Assembly: GCA_000436835.1 (NCBI GenBank) | Contig: FR889161.1 | Span: 1-51,881, forward strand | Length of the DNA: 51,881 bases | Source: Eubacterium sp. CAG:251 | GTDB lineage: Bacteria; Bacillota; Clostridia; Oscillospirales; Acutalibacteraceae | Reading direction: 5' to 3' | Shown: one piece after another, positions 1 to 8,816 of the stretch | Position numbering within the stretch: position 1 is the stretch's first letter | Layout of the letters: each line of letters starts with the position of its first letter | Notes under the pieces: model-generated | Database searches by the model: none | What the model was told of the DNA's origin: nothing | What the model saw: the letters and a program-made list of their open reading frames with translations, nothing else | Translations under genes and position numbers: made by a program

Positions 1-31
1 AGCGGTTTGAACAATGTTCAAACCGCTTTTT
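1..31 (+). terminator. Rho-independent terminator of an upstream gene
   Basis: Positions 1-12 pair perfectly with 16-27 around a three-base loop, and a T run follows. The gene it terminates lies left of the window, and the stem may extend further left. Confidence 0.85.
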
Positions 32-36
32 ATATG

Positions 37-65
37 TTGAAAAGAATTATTTAATATTGTATAAT
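37..65 (+). promoter_or_regulatory. Sigma-A promoter for the lacZ operon
   Basis: TTGAAA at 37-42 and TATAAT at 60-65 are separated by 17 bases. It lies directly after the upstream terminator and about 30 bases before the lacZ start. I see no clear operator palindrome between it and the gene. Confidence 0.8.
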
Positions 66-97
66 AATATTATCTATGATTAAGGGGAATATAAATT

Positions 98-3085
98 ATG
101 CAATATAATTTAAAAACAGGCAATTTTTGTGATTTTTCAAAATTTAGGGAAAATATTCTTGTCCCTCGTTCTTATTTTATTCCGTTTTCGAGTCTTGAAG
201 AACTTTCAAAAACGGATATAAGAAATGAACGTTATTCATCATCTCTTGTTGATTGCCTTTCCGGCGAATGGGATTTTATTTATTTTAAAAATTGTAAGCG
301 AACAGACAATTATTTTGATACAGATAAAATCAAGTTTGATAAGGTGAACGTGCCGTCTATGTGGCAGTATACCGGCTATGAAAAGCCTTATTATGTTAAT
401 ACACGCTATCAGTTTAAACCTAATCCGCCGCAAATTCCAACTGATTGTCCTGTCGGAATTTACAGAAGATTTATCGATATTGACGATCTTGATTTGAATT
501 ATACTATTGCTTTTCTCGGTGTTGCAGGCTCACTTGAGCTTTTTATAAACGGCAAATATGTCGGTTTTAGCGAGGGAAGCCATAATACTGCTGAATTTGA
601 ACTCAACGATTTTCTCGTTAAGGGCAAGAATGAAATTGTTGTTCAAAACCATAAATGGACAAACGGCACTTATCTCGAAGCGCAGGATATGTTTCGTTCA
701 AACGGTATTTTTCGTGATGTGCTTTTGTATAAAACGGAAAAAAATTCCATTTATGATTTTGAAGCGAAAATTTCGTTTAACGGCAAATATTCTCTTGATT
801 TTATTCCGTCACTAAAGCTCAGTGACGAATGTACTTTGACTGTTTCGCTTTATGACGATGACGAGCTTATAACTTCTAAATCTGTTAATGTATCACCGAG
901 CGATATTCAAAAGATTAGCTTTGAAAATCTTGATGTTCACCCTTGGTCTGCTGAATGTCCTTATCTTTATGATATGATTGTCACTCTTTCAAATGGTGAG
1001 AAAATTATTGAGGCAATTAGGAAAAATATCGGTTTTAAACATATTGAAATTAAGGGCAATACTTTTTATTTTAATAATCAGCCAATTAAGCTTTTGGGTG
1101 TTAATCATCACGATTCCATGCCAAAAACAGGCTATACTATGACAATAGAAGAAATGGAAACGGATATAAGCCTTGTTAAGCAGTATAATGCTAATTGTAT
1201 TAGAACTTCGCATTATCCTCCGGATCCCGCCTTTCTTGATTTGTGTGACGAATACGGAATTTATGTAATAGATGAGGCAGATATTGAAACTCACGGTTGC
1301 GAAACCGAACTTCATAAGCCGGGCGCTTGTTCTCATAATAAAGATTGGCAGCCACGCTATTGGGACAGAGTTTTTAGAATGTTTTCCCGTGACAAAAACC
1401 ATGCTTCAATTACTATGTGGTCGCTCGGCAACGAATCACACGGCTATTTGAATCAGGATTATTGCTATAATGAACTTAAAAAACTTACACCTATTCCTAT
1501 TCATTATGAGGGTGTGTGCCGTACCAAGCGCTTTGCCTATGACGTTATTTCACACATGTACGCTTGGCCGAGTATGTGTGAAAGAATTGCGGCAGGTAAG
1601 CTTCCTAAATATAAAAACAAGCCGTTTTTCCAATGCGAATATGCTCATGCAATGGGTGTCGGCGCAGGTGAACTTGAAAGATATATGAAGATATTCTATT
1701 CTTCAAATAATATGCTTGGCGGTTGCATTTGGGAATTTGCAGACCATGCGGCTTATCACGAAAACAAAAAGATTAAATATACCTACGGCGGTGATCACGG
1801 CGAGGAAAAGCATGACGGCAATTTTTGTATGGACGGCTTGTTTTTCCCTGACAGAACTCCGCATACGGGCGCAAAGCAGATGAAAAACTGCTACCGTCCG
1901 GTCAGATGCGAAAGAATTACCGATAACAGATATGCGTTTTTTAACCATAAATATTTCGAAAACGCTAAATTTGTTGTAAAGTATAAATACTTTACAAACG
2001 GCGTTGAGTCGGTATCCGGTACATTCAATTTAGATATTGCTCCTCAGTCAAAGCAGATATATGAATTAAAGGATATCAATGCTGATTCAAATCAGTTTAG
2101 AAACATTGTGTTTGAGTATTTTGTTGATGATTTTCTTGTTGCAAGTGAGCAGGTAGTATTAAGTAAAGGTCAGCTTAATGAAAGTATTTGCAAAAACGGC
2201 AAAATCGGCTTAAATAAAAGCGAAAACAAGCTGTTTATTACATTTGAAAACGGCTCAATGATATATGATACAAAGGCAGGATTTATAGATTCTTACGTAT
2301 ATAAAAACCACGAAATGATTAATTCATTCCCACTTGGGGATTTCAAGGGTTTTGCGCCTGCGTTTTACCGTGCGCCGCTTGACAATGACAGAAATATTCG
2401 CAAGTATTGGGACGCTTTAAACCTTGGCAATGCTTCGAATATCTGTAAAGGCAGTAGCTTTACGCAAAAAGACGATTGTATTATCATAAAAACTAAAATA
2501 AAATCTGTTGTACCTCGTCTTTTACCTGTTGCGCAAACTGAAATTAAATATACAATCTATGCAAGCGGTGAAATAAAGGTCGACGTAAATGTTCTTTCCG
2601 GCGGAGCAATCAAGTTTTTGCCTCGTTTTGGTGTTATGCTTGAAATGCCAAAGGAATATGAAAATGTTAAATATTTCGGCTTAGGTCCTGATGTTAATTT
2701 GCCCGATTATAAGGAGCATACATTCAACGGCATTTTTGAAACAACCGTTGATAATCTTAAAGAAGATTATATTAAGCCGCAGGAAAGTGCAACAAGATGT
2801 GATACTCGCTTTGCAGAAATTACCGATAAGGATGGCTTTGGTTTAAGATTTAATGCAATTAATAATCCTTTTATTTTCTCGGCAAGCCACTATACCTCTA
2901 ATCAATGGGCTAAGGCAATGCATAGGGAGGAACTGGTAGATATGCCGACAACCTGCGTTAATCTTGACGCTGCTATTTTGGGCGCCGGTTCTAATGCTTG
3001 CGGTCCTCTTCCGAATAAGAATGATAGGGTAGGTTCTTTGAACGGCAAAAAGCTTTCCTTTACTATTCAGCCGATAGGTGATTAA
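98..3085 (+). CDS. lacZ: Beta-galactosidase, glycoside hydrolase family 2
   Basis: Hydrolyses terminal beta-galactosides such as lactose, probably in the cytoplasm because no signal peptide is visible. The 995 residues are the usual length for a LacZ-type GH2 enzyme. Order: N-terminal jelly-roll sugar-binding domain (about 35-220), immunoglobulin-like domain, TIM barrel (about 325-610), then the C-terminal beta-gal small-chain domain (about 720-990). The acid/base Glu446 sits in SLGNESHG and the nucleophile Glu514 in FFQCEYAHAMG. AAGGGG at 82-87 precedes the ATG. The stop is two bases before acpS, so the two are probably co-transcribed. No lactose transporter or regulator is adjacent. The family is certain; preference for lactose over other beta-galactosides is inferred. 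Confidence 0.95.
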   Translation: MQYNLKTGNFCDFSKFRENILVPRSYFIPFSSLEELSKTDIRNERYSSSLVDCLSGEWDFIYFKNCKRTDNYFDTDKIKFDKVNVPSMWQYTGYEKPYYVNTRYQFKPNPPQIPTDCPVGIYRRFIDIDDLDLNYTIAFLGVAGSLELFINGKYVGFSEGSHNTAEFELNDFLVKGKNEIVVQNHKWTNGTYLEAQDMFRSNGIFRDVLLYKTEKNSIYDFEAKISFNGKYSLDFIPSLKLSDECTLTVSLYDDDELITSKSVNVSPSDIQKISFENLDVHPWSAECPYLYDMIVTLSNGEKIIEAIRKNIGFKHIEIKGNTFYFNNQPIKLLGVNHHDSMPKTGYTMTIEEMETDISLVKQYNANCIRTSHYPPDPAFLDLCDEYGIYVIDEADIETHGCETELHKPGACSHNKDWQPRYWDRVFRMFSRDKNHASITMWSLGNESHGYLNQDYCYNELKKLTPIPIHYEGVCRTKRFAYDVISHMYAWPSMCERIAAGKLPKYKNKPFFQCEYAHAMGVGAGELERYMKIFYSSNNMLGGCIWEFADHAAYHENKKIKYTYGGDHGEEKHDGNFCMDGLFFPDRTPHTGAKQMKNCYRPVRCERITDNRYAFFNHKYFENAKFVVKYKYFTNGVESVSGTFNLDIAPQSKQIYELKDINADSNQFRNIVFEYFVDDFLVASEQVVLSKGQLNESICKNGKIGLNKSENKLFITFENGSMIYDTKAGFIDSYVYKNHEMINSFPLGDFKGFAPAFYRAPLDNDRNIRKYWDALNLGNASNICKGSSFTQKDDCIIIKTKIKSVVPRLLPVAQTEIKYTIYASGEIKVDVNVLSGGAIKFLPRFGVMLEMPKEYENVKYFGLGPDVNLPDYKEHTFNGIFETTVDNLKEDYIKPQESATRCDTRFAEITDKDGFGLRFNAINNPFIFSASHYTSNQWAKAMHREELVDMPTTCVNLDAAILGAGSNACGPLPNKNDRVGSLNGKKLSFTIQPIGD

Positions 3086-3087
3086 AT

Positions 3088-3399
3088 GTGTATAAAATAG
3101 GAAATGATATAGTTTTAATTTCAAGAATTGAAAAAAGCATAAAAAGTCCGTCTTTTTTAAATAAGGTTTTTACCGAAAATGAAAGGCTTTATTGTAAAAA
3201 AGCCGAAAATTTTGCAGGTCTGTTTGCAGCAAAGGAAGCTTATTTCAAAGCACTCGGAACAGGGATAAAACTACCGCTGAGTGATATTGAAATTTGCCAT
3301 AATGATAACGGTAAACCGTATTTTAAAGGGATTGATAATTGCGATTTATCAATTTCTCATGACGGCGATTATGCAATTGCAACGGTAATAATGTGGTGA
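3088..3399 (+). CDS. acpS: Holo-[acyl-carrier-protein] synthase
   Basis: Transfers 4'-phosphopantetheine from CoA to the serine of acyl carrier protein, which fatty acid synthesis needs. The 103-residue protein has the AcpS signatures: GNDIVLISRIE at the N-terminus with the metal-binding Asp, and FAAKEAYFKALGTG containing the catalytic Glu and Lys. LSISHDGDYAIA is near the end. It is a little shorter than the usual 115-125 residues. The start is GTG; an ATG two bases earlier runs into a stop at once. The ribosome site AGGTGA lies inside the end of lacZ. It is followed by nnrD, a pairing common in Firmicutes. Confidence 0.93.
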   Translation: MYKIGNDIVLISRIEKSIKSPSFLNKVFTENERLYCKKAENFAGLFAAKEAYFKALGTGIKLPLSDIEICHNDNGKPYFKGIDNCDLSISHDGDYAIATVIMW

Positions 3400-3441
3400 T
3401 GTGTAAAGTATAATAGCGTTACAATAAATGAAGGTGACAGT

Positions 3442-4950
3442 ATGAGAATATTAACGGCAAAGCAAATAAAAGCAGTTGAAGAAAACGCATTTAAAACCGA
3501 TTCGACCGAGGCGGGACTTATGCTTAATGCAGGAACTGCCTGCTTTGAAAAAATATGTAAAATTTTTGGCGAAAGCCTTGCAAACAGCCGTGTTGCAGTA
3601 TTTTGCGGCAATGGAAAAAATGCAGGTGACGGCTTCGTAATTGCCGATTTGCTCAATAGTATCAATGTAAATGCCGATATTATTATCTGCGATAAAGAGC
3701 CAACCATTGACGAACCTAAAATGTATTTTGATAAGGCAATTGCAAACGGTGTAAAGGCTATTAACTTTACGGATTTAGACGAAAATTCGTATGATATTAT
3801 TGTCGATTGTATCTTTGGTATAGGCTTTCACGGGCAGCCGAGAGCGCCGTTTTCTGAAATATTTGATTATATTAATAATTTGGGCGCTAAGGTCGTGAGC
3901 ATTGATACCCCAAGCGGAACAAATTCAACCGACGGCTCTGTTGTTAATGCCGTTAAGGCTGATTATACGATTGCAATTTCAACTTTAAAATTCGCTCACG
4001 TTTTGCCTGCGTCAAATTCCTATTGCGGCAAAATTTATACTGTTAATATCGGAATTGACGAAAGCCATTATAAAAATAATTATGCCCAAACAATTACAAA
4101 AAAAGATATAAAAAAGAATTTTAATAAACGTGATTTTAATTCCAATAAAGGCTCGTTCGGTCATCAGCTTAATATTTGCGGCTCATATCTTATGCCGGGA
4201 GCTTCCGTAATTGCTGCCAAATCTGCTTTAAAAACAGGCGTCGGTCTTTTAAAATGTGCTTTCCCAAAATCCGTCTATCCTGTTATGACTTCTCGTTTAA
4301 CTCAGCCGATTTTTAAGCCACTTTGTGAAAATGAAGCGAAAACTATATCAATCGGTGCGCTTGGTGATATATTTGAGGATTTAAAGTGGGCAAACAGCGT
4401 TGTCGTCGGTTGCGGATTGGGCAATAATGACGATATTCAGGTTGTTGTTGACCAGATTATTAAAACGAGCGAAGTGCCTGTGGTTCTTGATGCCGACGGA
4501 ATAAATGCAATAGCTCCTTTCATAGATATAGTAAAGGATAAAAAAGCTCCGCTTATTATTACTCCGCATCCGGGCGAAATGGCAAGGCTTATAGGCGAAA
4601 GTGTTGATTATGTTTGCTCTCATAGGCTTGAGGTTGCAAAGGCTTTTGCTAAGGAAAATGATGTGATTGTTGTTTTAAAGGGTGCAAACACCGTTGTTAC
4701 AAACGGTAATGATGTCTTCTTTAATATGACAGGCAACCCGGGTATGGCAATGGGCGGCACTGGAGATATGCTTTCAGGTATAATAGGCTCGTTTTTAGCG
4801 CAGGGTTTAGAACCTATTGAAGCGGCAAAAGCGGGTGTCTATATTCACGGCAGATGCGGCGATATTGCAAAGCAGGAAATTTCCGAACGTGGAATGACTG
4901 TTGACGATATGATTTATGTTTTGGGAGCTTTGATGTCCGAATTTGAATAA
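3442..4950 (+). CDS. nnrD: Bifunctional NAD(P)H-hydrate epimerase / ADP-dependent dehydratase
   Basis: Repairs hydrated NADH and NADPH. The N-terminal half (about 1-210, YjeF_N type) interconverts the R and S hydrates. The C-terminal ribokinase-like half (about 225-500) dehydrates the S form using ADP. Visible motifs are FCGNGKNAGDGFVIA and DTPSGTNSTDG in the epimerase half. The dehydratase half shows VVGCGLGNNDD, ITPHPGEMARL and MAMGGTGDMLSG. The 502 residues match the usual fused form. A GAAGGTGA ribosome site precedes the ATG. It follows acpS and overlaps the region of the next gene's ribosome site, consistent with one transcript. Confidence 0.95.
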   Translation: MRILTAKQIKAVEENAFKTDSTEAGLMLNAGTACFEKICKIFGESLANSRVAVFCGNGKNAGDGFVIADLLNSINVNADIIICDKEPTIDEPKMYFDKAIANGVKAINFTDLDENSYDIIVDCIFGIGFHGQPRAPFSEIFDYINNLGAKVVSIDTPSGTNSTDGSVVNAVKADYTIAISTLKFAHVLPASNSYCGKIYTVNIGIDESHYKNNYAQTITKKDIKKNFNKRDFNSNKGSFGHQLNICGSYLMPGASVIAAKSALKTGVGLLKCAFPKSVYPVMTSRLTQPIFKPLCENEAKTISIGALGDIFEDLKWANSVVVGCGLGNNDDIQVVVDQIIKTSEVPVVLDADGINAIAPFIDIVKDKKAPLIITPHPGEMARLIGESVDYVCSHRLEVAKAFAKENDVIVVLKGANTVVTNGNDVFFNMTGNPGMAMGGTGDMLSGIIGSFLAQGLEPIEAAKAGVYIHGRCGDIAKQEISERGMTVDDMIYVLGALMSEFE

Positions 4951-4963
4951 AGGGCGGATTTGC

Positions 4964-5446
4964 TTGAAAAAAATAATATCACTTTTGTTAGTATCATTGT
5001 TTATTTTCACTTTTTCTTCGTGCAAAATAAAAATTAATACCCCCGAAATACCGCAGTCATTTAATCAAAATGCTGTTGTTACTTCGGGGGATTTTTCTTT
5101 TGAATGTGAAATTTGTAAAAATGAGGAAATTGTTTCGGTTAAAGTTAAAAACACTAATGCCTTGGGACTTATTATGATATATGACGGAAACACCGTAAAT
5201 TTTAAATATGATGAATATTCAAAAAAAATTTCAGGTGAAAATTTTGAAAAGGGAAATACGGCGATTATCATTTATGATGTGATTAATGCGCTTGAAAATG
5301 AGGAAACGCAAAAGCATATTATTGACGGCGGAGTAAAATACGAGGGAAAAACGAACTTTGGCGAATTTGTTCTTGTTCAAAACGATAATTCGACATTGAA
5401 ATCCCTTTCTTTTAAAAACAGTGATTACAGAATTGATTTTAAATAA
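4964..5446 (+). CDS. Small putative lipoprotein of unknown function
   Basis: I do not recognise the family. The chosen TTG start at 4964 has AGGGCGG six bases upstream and gives a 160-residue protein. It begins with a lipoprotein signal, MKKIISLLLVSLFIFTFSSC, whose lipobox is FSSC. An earlier TTG at 4943 lies inside nnrD and lacks a ribosome site. The mature part is charged, predicted mainly beta-strand, with no catalytic motif I can name. It is probably anchored to the outer face of the membrane. It sits at the end of the lacZ-acpS-nnrD run and before a terminator-like hairpin. Confidence 0.75.
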   Translation: MKKIISLLLVSLFIFTFSSCKIKINTPEIPQSFNQNAVVTSGDFSFECEICKNEEIVSVKVKNTNALGLIMIYDGNTVNFKYDEYSKKISGENFEKGNTAIIIYDVINALENEETQKHIIDGGVKYEGKTNFGEFVLVQNDNSTLKSLSFKNSDYRIDFK

Positions 5447-5492
5447 TTATTTTAGTTATCTTTTATTAAAGTCTTTAATTGAAAATTAAAAA

Positions 5493-5522
5493 ATCCCCGC
5501 CTGATTAGATTCAAGCGGGGAT
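5493..5522. terminator. Terminator between convergent genes
   Basis: ATCCCCGC at 5493-5500 pairs with GCGGGGAT at 5515-5522 around a 14-base loop. On the minus strand a strong T run follows the hairpin, so it mainly ends the UPF0210 transcript. On the plus strand only a weak T-rich tract follows. Confidence 0.8.
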
Positions 5523-5530
5523 ATATTTTG

Positions 5531-5695
5531 TTATAATATTGATATTAAGCTTTTACCCTCTGCCTTTGACCAAGGGTTGCGACAGATGACATCAACAATT
5601 TGAACAGGTCTGGTAATTTTAGTTACGACAAATGCTTTTGAGCCTTCATAAGCCTCAACTCCTGCCGTAATAGCCGCAATAATTTCGTTATTCAT
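5531..5695 (-). CDS. 54-residue hypothetical protein downstream of UPF0210
   Basis: A minus-strand ATG at 5695 is preceded by a good AGAGGTG ribosome site and opens a 54-codon frame. It starts MNNEIIAAITAGVEAYEG and ends KSLISIL, with an Asn-Pro-Trp near the C-terminus. It begins 12 bases after the UPF0210 gene ends and stops just before a minus-strand terminator, so it looks like the last gene of that transcript. From memory, the pattern EIIAAI, Ala-Tyr, Phe-Val-Val, Pro-Trp is like the tiny proteins found in sodium-pumping decarboxylase clusters. This is a weak resemblance only. Confidence 0.6.
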   Translation of the reverse strand: MNNEIIAAITAGVEAYEGSKAFVVTKITRPVQIVDVICRNPWSKAEGKSLISIL

Positions 5696-5707
5696 AATTA
5701 CACCTCT

Positions 5708-7063
5708 TTAGTTTTTAAGGCTGTGCATAGGAGCAGGAATTTTACCGCCACGGTTGATGAATTGAGCAGGTGACTTGGTATTAACTTTCATAACAGGACC
5801 GCTGCCCAAAAGGCCGCCGAATTCAAGCTCGTCACCGATTTTTTTGCCGACAGCAGGAATAACTCTTACAGCAGTTGTTTTGCAGTTTACCATACCGATT
5901 GCTGCTTCATCGGCAATAATACCGCTGATAACCTCAGGCGTTGTGTCACCCGGAATAACTATCATATCAAGACCGACAGAGCAAACAGCAGTCATAGCCT
6001 CAAGCTTTTCAATAGTGAGCGCACCGCTTCTTGCGGCATTAATCATACCTGCGTCCTCACTTACCGGAATAAATGCACCCGATAAACCTCCGACAGATGA
6101 CGATGCCATTACGCCGCCTTTTTTAACTGCATCATTAAGCATCGCAAGGCAAGCGGTTGTGCCTGCACCGCCGCACTGCTCAATACCGATTTCCTCAAGA
6201 ATGTGAGCAACAGAGTCGCCGACAGCAGGGGTAGGAGCAAGCGAAAGGTCAACAATACCAAAATCGACGCCAAGCCTTCTTGACGCTTCAACACCTACAA
6301 GCTGACCCATACGTGTAATCTTAAATGCAGTCTTTTTAATAAGTTCTGCAATTTCATTAATTGAATATTCGGGATGCTTTGAAACTGCACTTCTTACAAC
6401 ACCCGGACCTGATACACCAACGTTGATTACGCAATCAGGTTCGCTGACACCGTGGAAAGCACCTGCCATAAACGGATTATCCTCAGGAGCATTGCAAAAT
6501 ACCACAAGCTTGCCTGCCGCAATACAATTGCTGTCTTTGGTAAGTTCGGCAGCTTCTTTAACCTTTTGACCCATAATCTTAACGGCATCCATATTAATGC
6601 CTGCTTTGGTTGAGCCGATATTAACAGATGAACAGATATGCTCGGTTTCAGCTAAGGCTCTCGGAATAGAGTTGATAAGCTCAAGATCGCCTGCCGCAAA
6701 GCCTTTTTGAACGAGTGCAGAGTATCCGCCGATAAAGTTTACACCGATGGTTTGCGCCGCTTTTTCAAGTGCTAAAGCGTATTTAACAGGGTCACCGCCG
6801 CTGATGCCTGCCATAATTGCAATCGGAGTAACGCTGACTCTTTTGTTAATAATAGGAATACCGTATTCCTTTTCAATCTGCTCACCGGTTGATACAAGAT
6901 GCTCAGCCTTTTTGCAGATTTTGTCATATATTTTTTGACATGATTTGTCAATATCGGTATCGCCGCAGTCAAGAAGCGAAATACCCATTGTCGTTGTTCT
7001 GATATCAAGGCATTCGTCTTGAATCATTCTTATTGTTTCAAGAATTTCTTTTGAATTAATCAA
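5708..7063 (-). CDS. UPF0210 / DUF711 'PFL family' protein
   Basis: A 451-residue cytoplasmic protein of the conserved UPF0210 family, distantly related to glycyl-radical enzyme folds and with no established reaction. Glycine-rich stretches such as MAGISGGDPVKYA, CGGAGTTACLAML and ASSSVGGLSGAFIPVSEDAG are typical of the family. The length is standard. The start is TTG at 7063, chosen because GGAGGT lies seven bases upstream and the reading MINSKEILETIRMI matches the family N-terminus. It follows the ACT protein gene by 12 bases; this pair is conserved in Firmicutes and archaea, so the ACT protein may control it. Function is unknown. Confidence 0.9.
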   Translation of the reverse strand: MINSKEILETIRMIQDECLDIRTTTMGISLLDCGDTDIDKSCQKIYDKICKKAEHLVSTGEQIEKEYGIPIINKRVSVTPIAIMAGISGGDPVKYALALEKAAQTIGVNFIGGYSALVQKGFAAGDLELINSIPRALAETEHICSSVNIGSTKAGINMDAVKIMGQKVKEAAELTKDSNCIAAGKLVVFCNAPEDNPFMAGAFHGVSEPDCVINVGVSGPGVVRSAVSKHPEYSINEIAELIKKTAFKITRMGQLVGVEASRRLGVDFGIVDLSLAPTPAVGDSVAHILEEIGIEQCGGAGTTACLAMLNDAVKKGGVMASSSVGGLSGAFIPVSEDAGMINAARSGALTIEKLEAMTAVCSVGLDMIVIPGDTTPEVISGIIADEAAIGMVNCKTTAVRVIPAVGKKIGDELEFGGLLGSGPVMKVNTKSPAQFINRGGKIPAPMHSLKN

Positions 7064-7075
7064 GAGTAATACCTC

Positions 7076-7345
7076 CTATATTCTGTGCATTGAGTTGAAA
7101 ATATCTTCGTGCATTGCGTGAATTGAAAGATTATTTTCCTCGCCGTATTTTGTAAGTTCCTCCGAAAATTCAACAAAGCCTACTGTGCTCTTGCTGATGT
7201 CCGCAAGCATAATCATACAAAACATATCGTCAAGAATAGTCTGTGAAACTTCGGTAATGTTGATATCGTGCTCTGCACAAATTGATGAAACCTTTGCAAG
7301 AATACCTACTGTATCTTTACCTACAACTGTTATAAATGCTCTCAT
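7076..7345 (-). CDS. ACT-domain protein (UPF0237 type)
   Basis: An 89-residue single ACT domain, a small-molecule-binding regulatory fold. It begins MRAFITVVGKDTVGILAKVS, the usual ACT opening with Gly-Lys-Asp and Gly-Ile. The chosen ATG at 7345 has GGAGGT just upstream; a longer frame starting at 7405 has no ribosome site and would cover the promoter. It is the first gene of a minus-strand operon with UPF0210. It probably senses an amino acid or similar ligand, but the ligand is not known. Confidence 0.92.
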   Translation of the reverse strand: MRAFITVVGKDTVGILAKVSSICAEHDINITEVSQTILDDMFCMIMLADISKSTVGFVEFSEELTKYGEENNLSIHAMHEDIFNSMHRI

Positions 7346-7387
7346 GTATGCGACCTCCACTTTATACTTATATTTGTATTGTTTAAA

Positions 7388-7416
7388 ATTATAACAGAGT
7401 AGCAAACTTTTTTCAA
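7388..7416 (-). promoter_or_regulatory. Sigma-A promoter for the ACT/UPF0210 operon
   Basis: Read on the minus strand, TTGAAA (7416-7411) and TATAAT (7393-7388) are separated by 17 bases, about 45 bases before the ACT gene start. Confidence 0.8.
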
Positions 7417-7505
7417 CAAAGTATAAGAAATATATTTTATTTTTTTAAATTTTATGTTATTATATCAAAAGCTATTATATATTGTATATTTGAGAGGCAA
7501 TTAAA

Positions 7506-8315
7506 TTGAAATATAAAAATATAGTTGACGTTCATACTCATTCAATTCATTCTTTTGACGGGAACGACAGCGTTGAGGCTCTTTGCCTTGCGGCAATTGA
7601 AAAGGGAGCAAAGGTGCTTGCTGTTACAGACCATTGCGATATAGACGGCAAGGATATGGTTGTAGACGAACTTTGCCCGCCTCAGCTTAAGGATTTGAAC
7701 GATTGTATAAATAAATACGGCGATGAAATCGAAATACTTAAGGGTATCGAAATAGGACAGGGCATATATAGAAAGAAAGAAACAGAGGCTCTGCTAAAAA
7801 AATACGATTATGATTTTGTTTTAGGCTCGCTTCATAATCTTGAAAATATGGAGGATTTTTTCTTCCTCGATTATAAGAATTATGATATCGACGAGCTGTT
7901 GACAAGGTATTTTGACGGCTTATTGGAGCTTTGCCAATGGGGCGCATTTGACTCTCTTGCTCACCTTACTTATCCCTTGAGATATATTGTTGCAAGGGAA
8001 AAAATTAATGTTGATATGAATAAATATCAAGATGTTTGTGACGCTATATTTGAAGAACTTATTAAAAATGATAAGGCGCTTGAAATCAATACGTCGGGTC
8101 TTTTTATGGATATGAAGGATACGCTTCCGAATATTTCATTTGTTAAAAGATATAAAAAACTCGGCGGCAGATATATTACCGTCGGATCTGACTCTCATTA
8201 TGCAAACAGAGTTTGCCAAGGTATTGAGCAGGGGCTTGATATCGCACGAGCGGCAGGTTTTGACAGCGTTACGGTTTTTGAAAAACGTCAGCCAAGGCTG
8301 ATTACTATTGAGTAA
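7506..8315 (+). CDS. PHP-domain phosphoesterase, histidinol-phosphatase (HisK) type
   Basis: A 269-residue PHP metallophosphoesterase. Metal ligands are visible in DVHTHSIHSFDGND, AVTDHCDID, LGSLHN and VGSDSHYANRVC, in the order found in HisK/HisJ histidinol-phosphatases. Such enzymes hydrolyse L-histidinol phosphate in histidine synthesis. No other his gene is here, so another phosphate substrate is possible. The TTG start has GAGAGG nine bases upstream. It opens the run leading to the Lrp regulator and aminotransferase, which supports a link to amino acid metabolism. Confidence 0.85.
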   Translation: MKYKNIVDVHTHSIHSFDGNDSVEALCLAAIEKGAKVLAVTDHCDIDGKDMVVDELCPPQLKDLNDCINKYGDEIEILKGIEIGQGIYRKKETEALLKKYDYDFVLGSLHNLENMEDFFFLDYKNYDIDELLTRYFDGLLELCQWGAFDSLAHLTYPLRYIVAREKINVDMNKYQDVCDAIFEELIKNDKALEINTSGLFMDMKDTLPNISFVKRYKKLGGRYITVGSDSHYANRVCQGIEQGLDIARAAGFDSVTVFEKRQPRLITIE

Positions 8316-8336
8316 ATTTGAGATAAGGAAAAGATT

Positions 8337-8816
8337 ATGGATAAATTATTGGAAATAATTGAAAAAAATCCGAGATTGTCTAACAGCGAAATTGCAGTTA
8401 TGCTCGGTAAAAGCGAAGAGGAAACAGAAGAGCAAATCCGTCTTTATGAAAAGTCGGGAATTATTAAGGGCTACAGAGCAATGATTGATAAAAATAAGGC
8501 AAATGCCCAAACGGTTACTGCGCTTATTGAAATCAGAGTTCAGCCTAAATTCGGCCACGGATTTGATGAAATTGCAAACAGAATTGCGGCTTTGGAAGAA
8601 GTTGAAAGTATTTATCTTATGAGCGGCGGATTTGACCTTTGTTGTATGGTCAGCGATAAATCATTTGAGGAAATTGCACTTTTTGTTGCTAACAGGCTTT
8701 CTCCGCTTGACGGCGTTATGTCTACGGCAACTCACTTTATTCTTAAAAAATATAAGGAGCAGGGCGTATACTTTACAGAACCTCCTAAGGATGACAGGGG
8801 GATTCTTTCTTTCTGA
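8337..8816 (+). CDS. Lrp/AsnC family transcriptional regulator
   Basis: A 159-residue regulator with an N-terminal winged helix-turn-helix (about 1-50, including NSEIAVMLGKSEEETEEQI) and a C-terminal RAM ligand-binding domain (about 65-145, with VESIYLMSGGFDLCCMV). Lrp/AsnC proteins bind DNA as oligomers and respond to amino acids. Its stop overlaps the start of the aminotransferase gene by one base (TGATG). It probably controls this aminotransferase or senses its substrate; the effector is unknown. Confidence 0.92.
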   Translation: MDKLLEIIEKNPRLSNSEIAVMLGKSEEETEEQIRLYEKSGIIKGYRAMIDKNKANAQTVTALIEIRVQPKFGHGFDEIANRIAALEEVESIYLMSGGFDLCCMVSDKSFEEIALFVANRLSPLDGVMSTATHFILKKYKEQGVYFTEPPKDDRGILSF

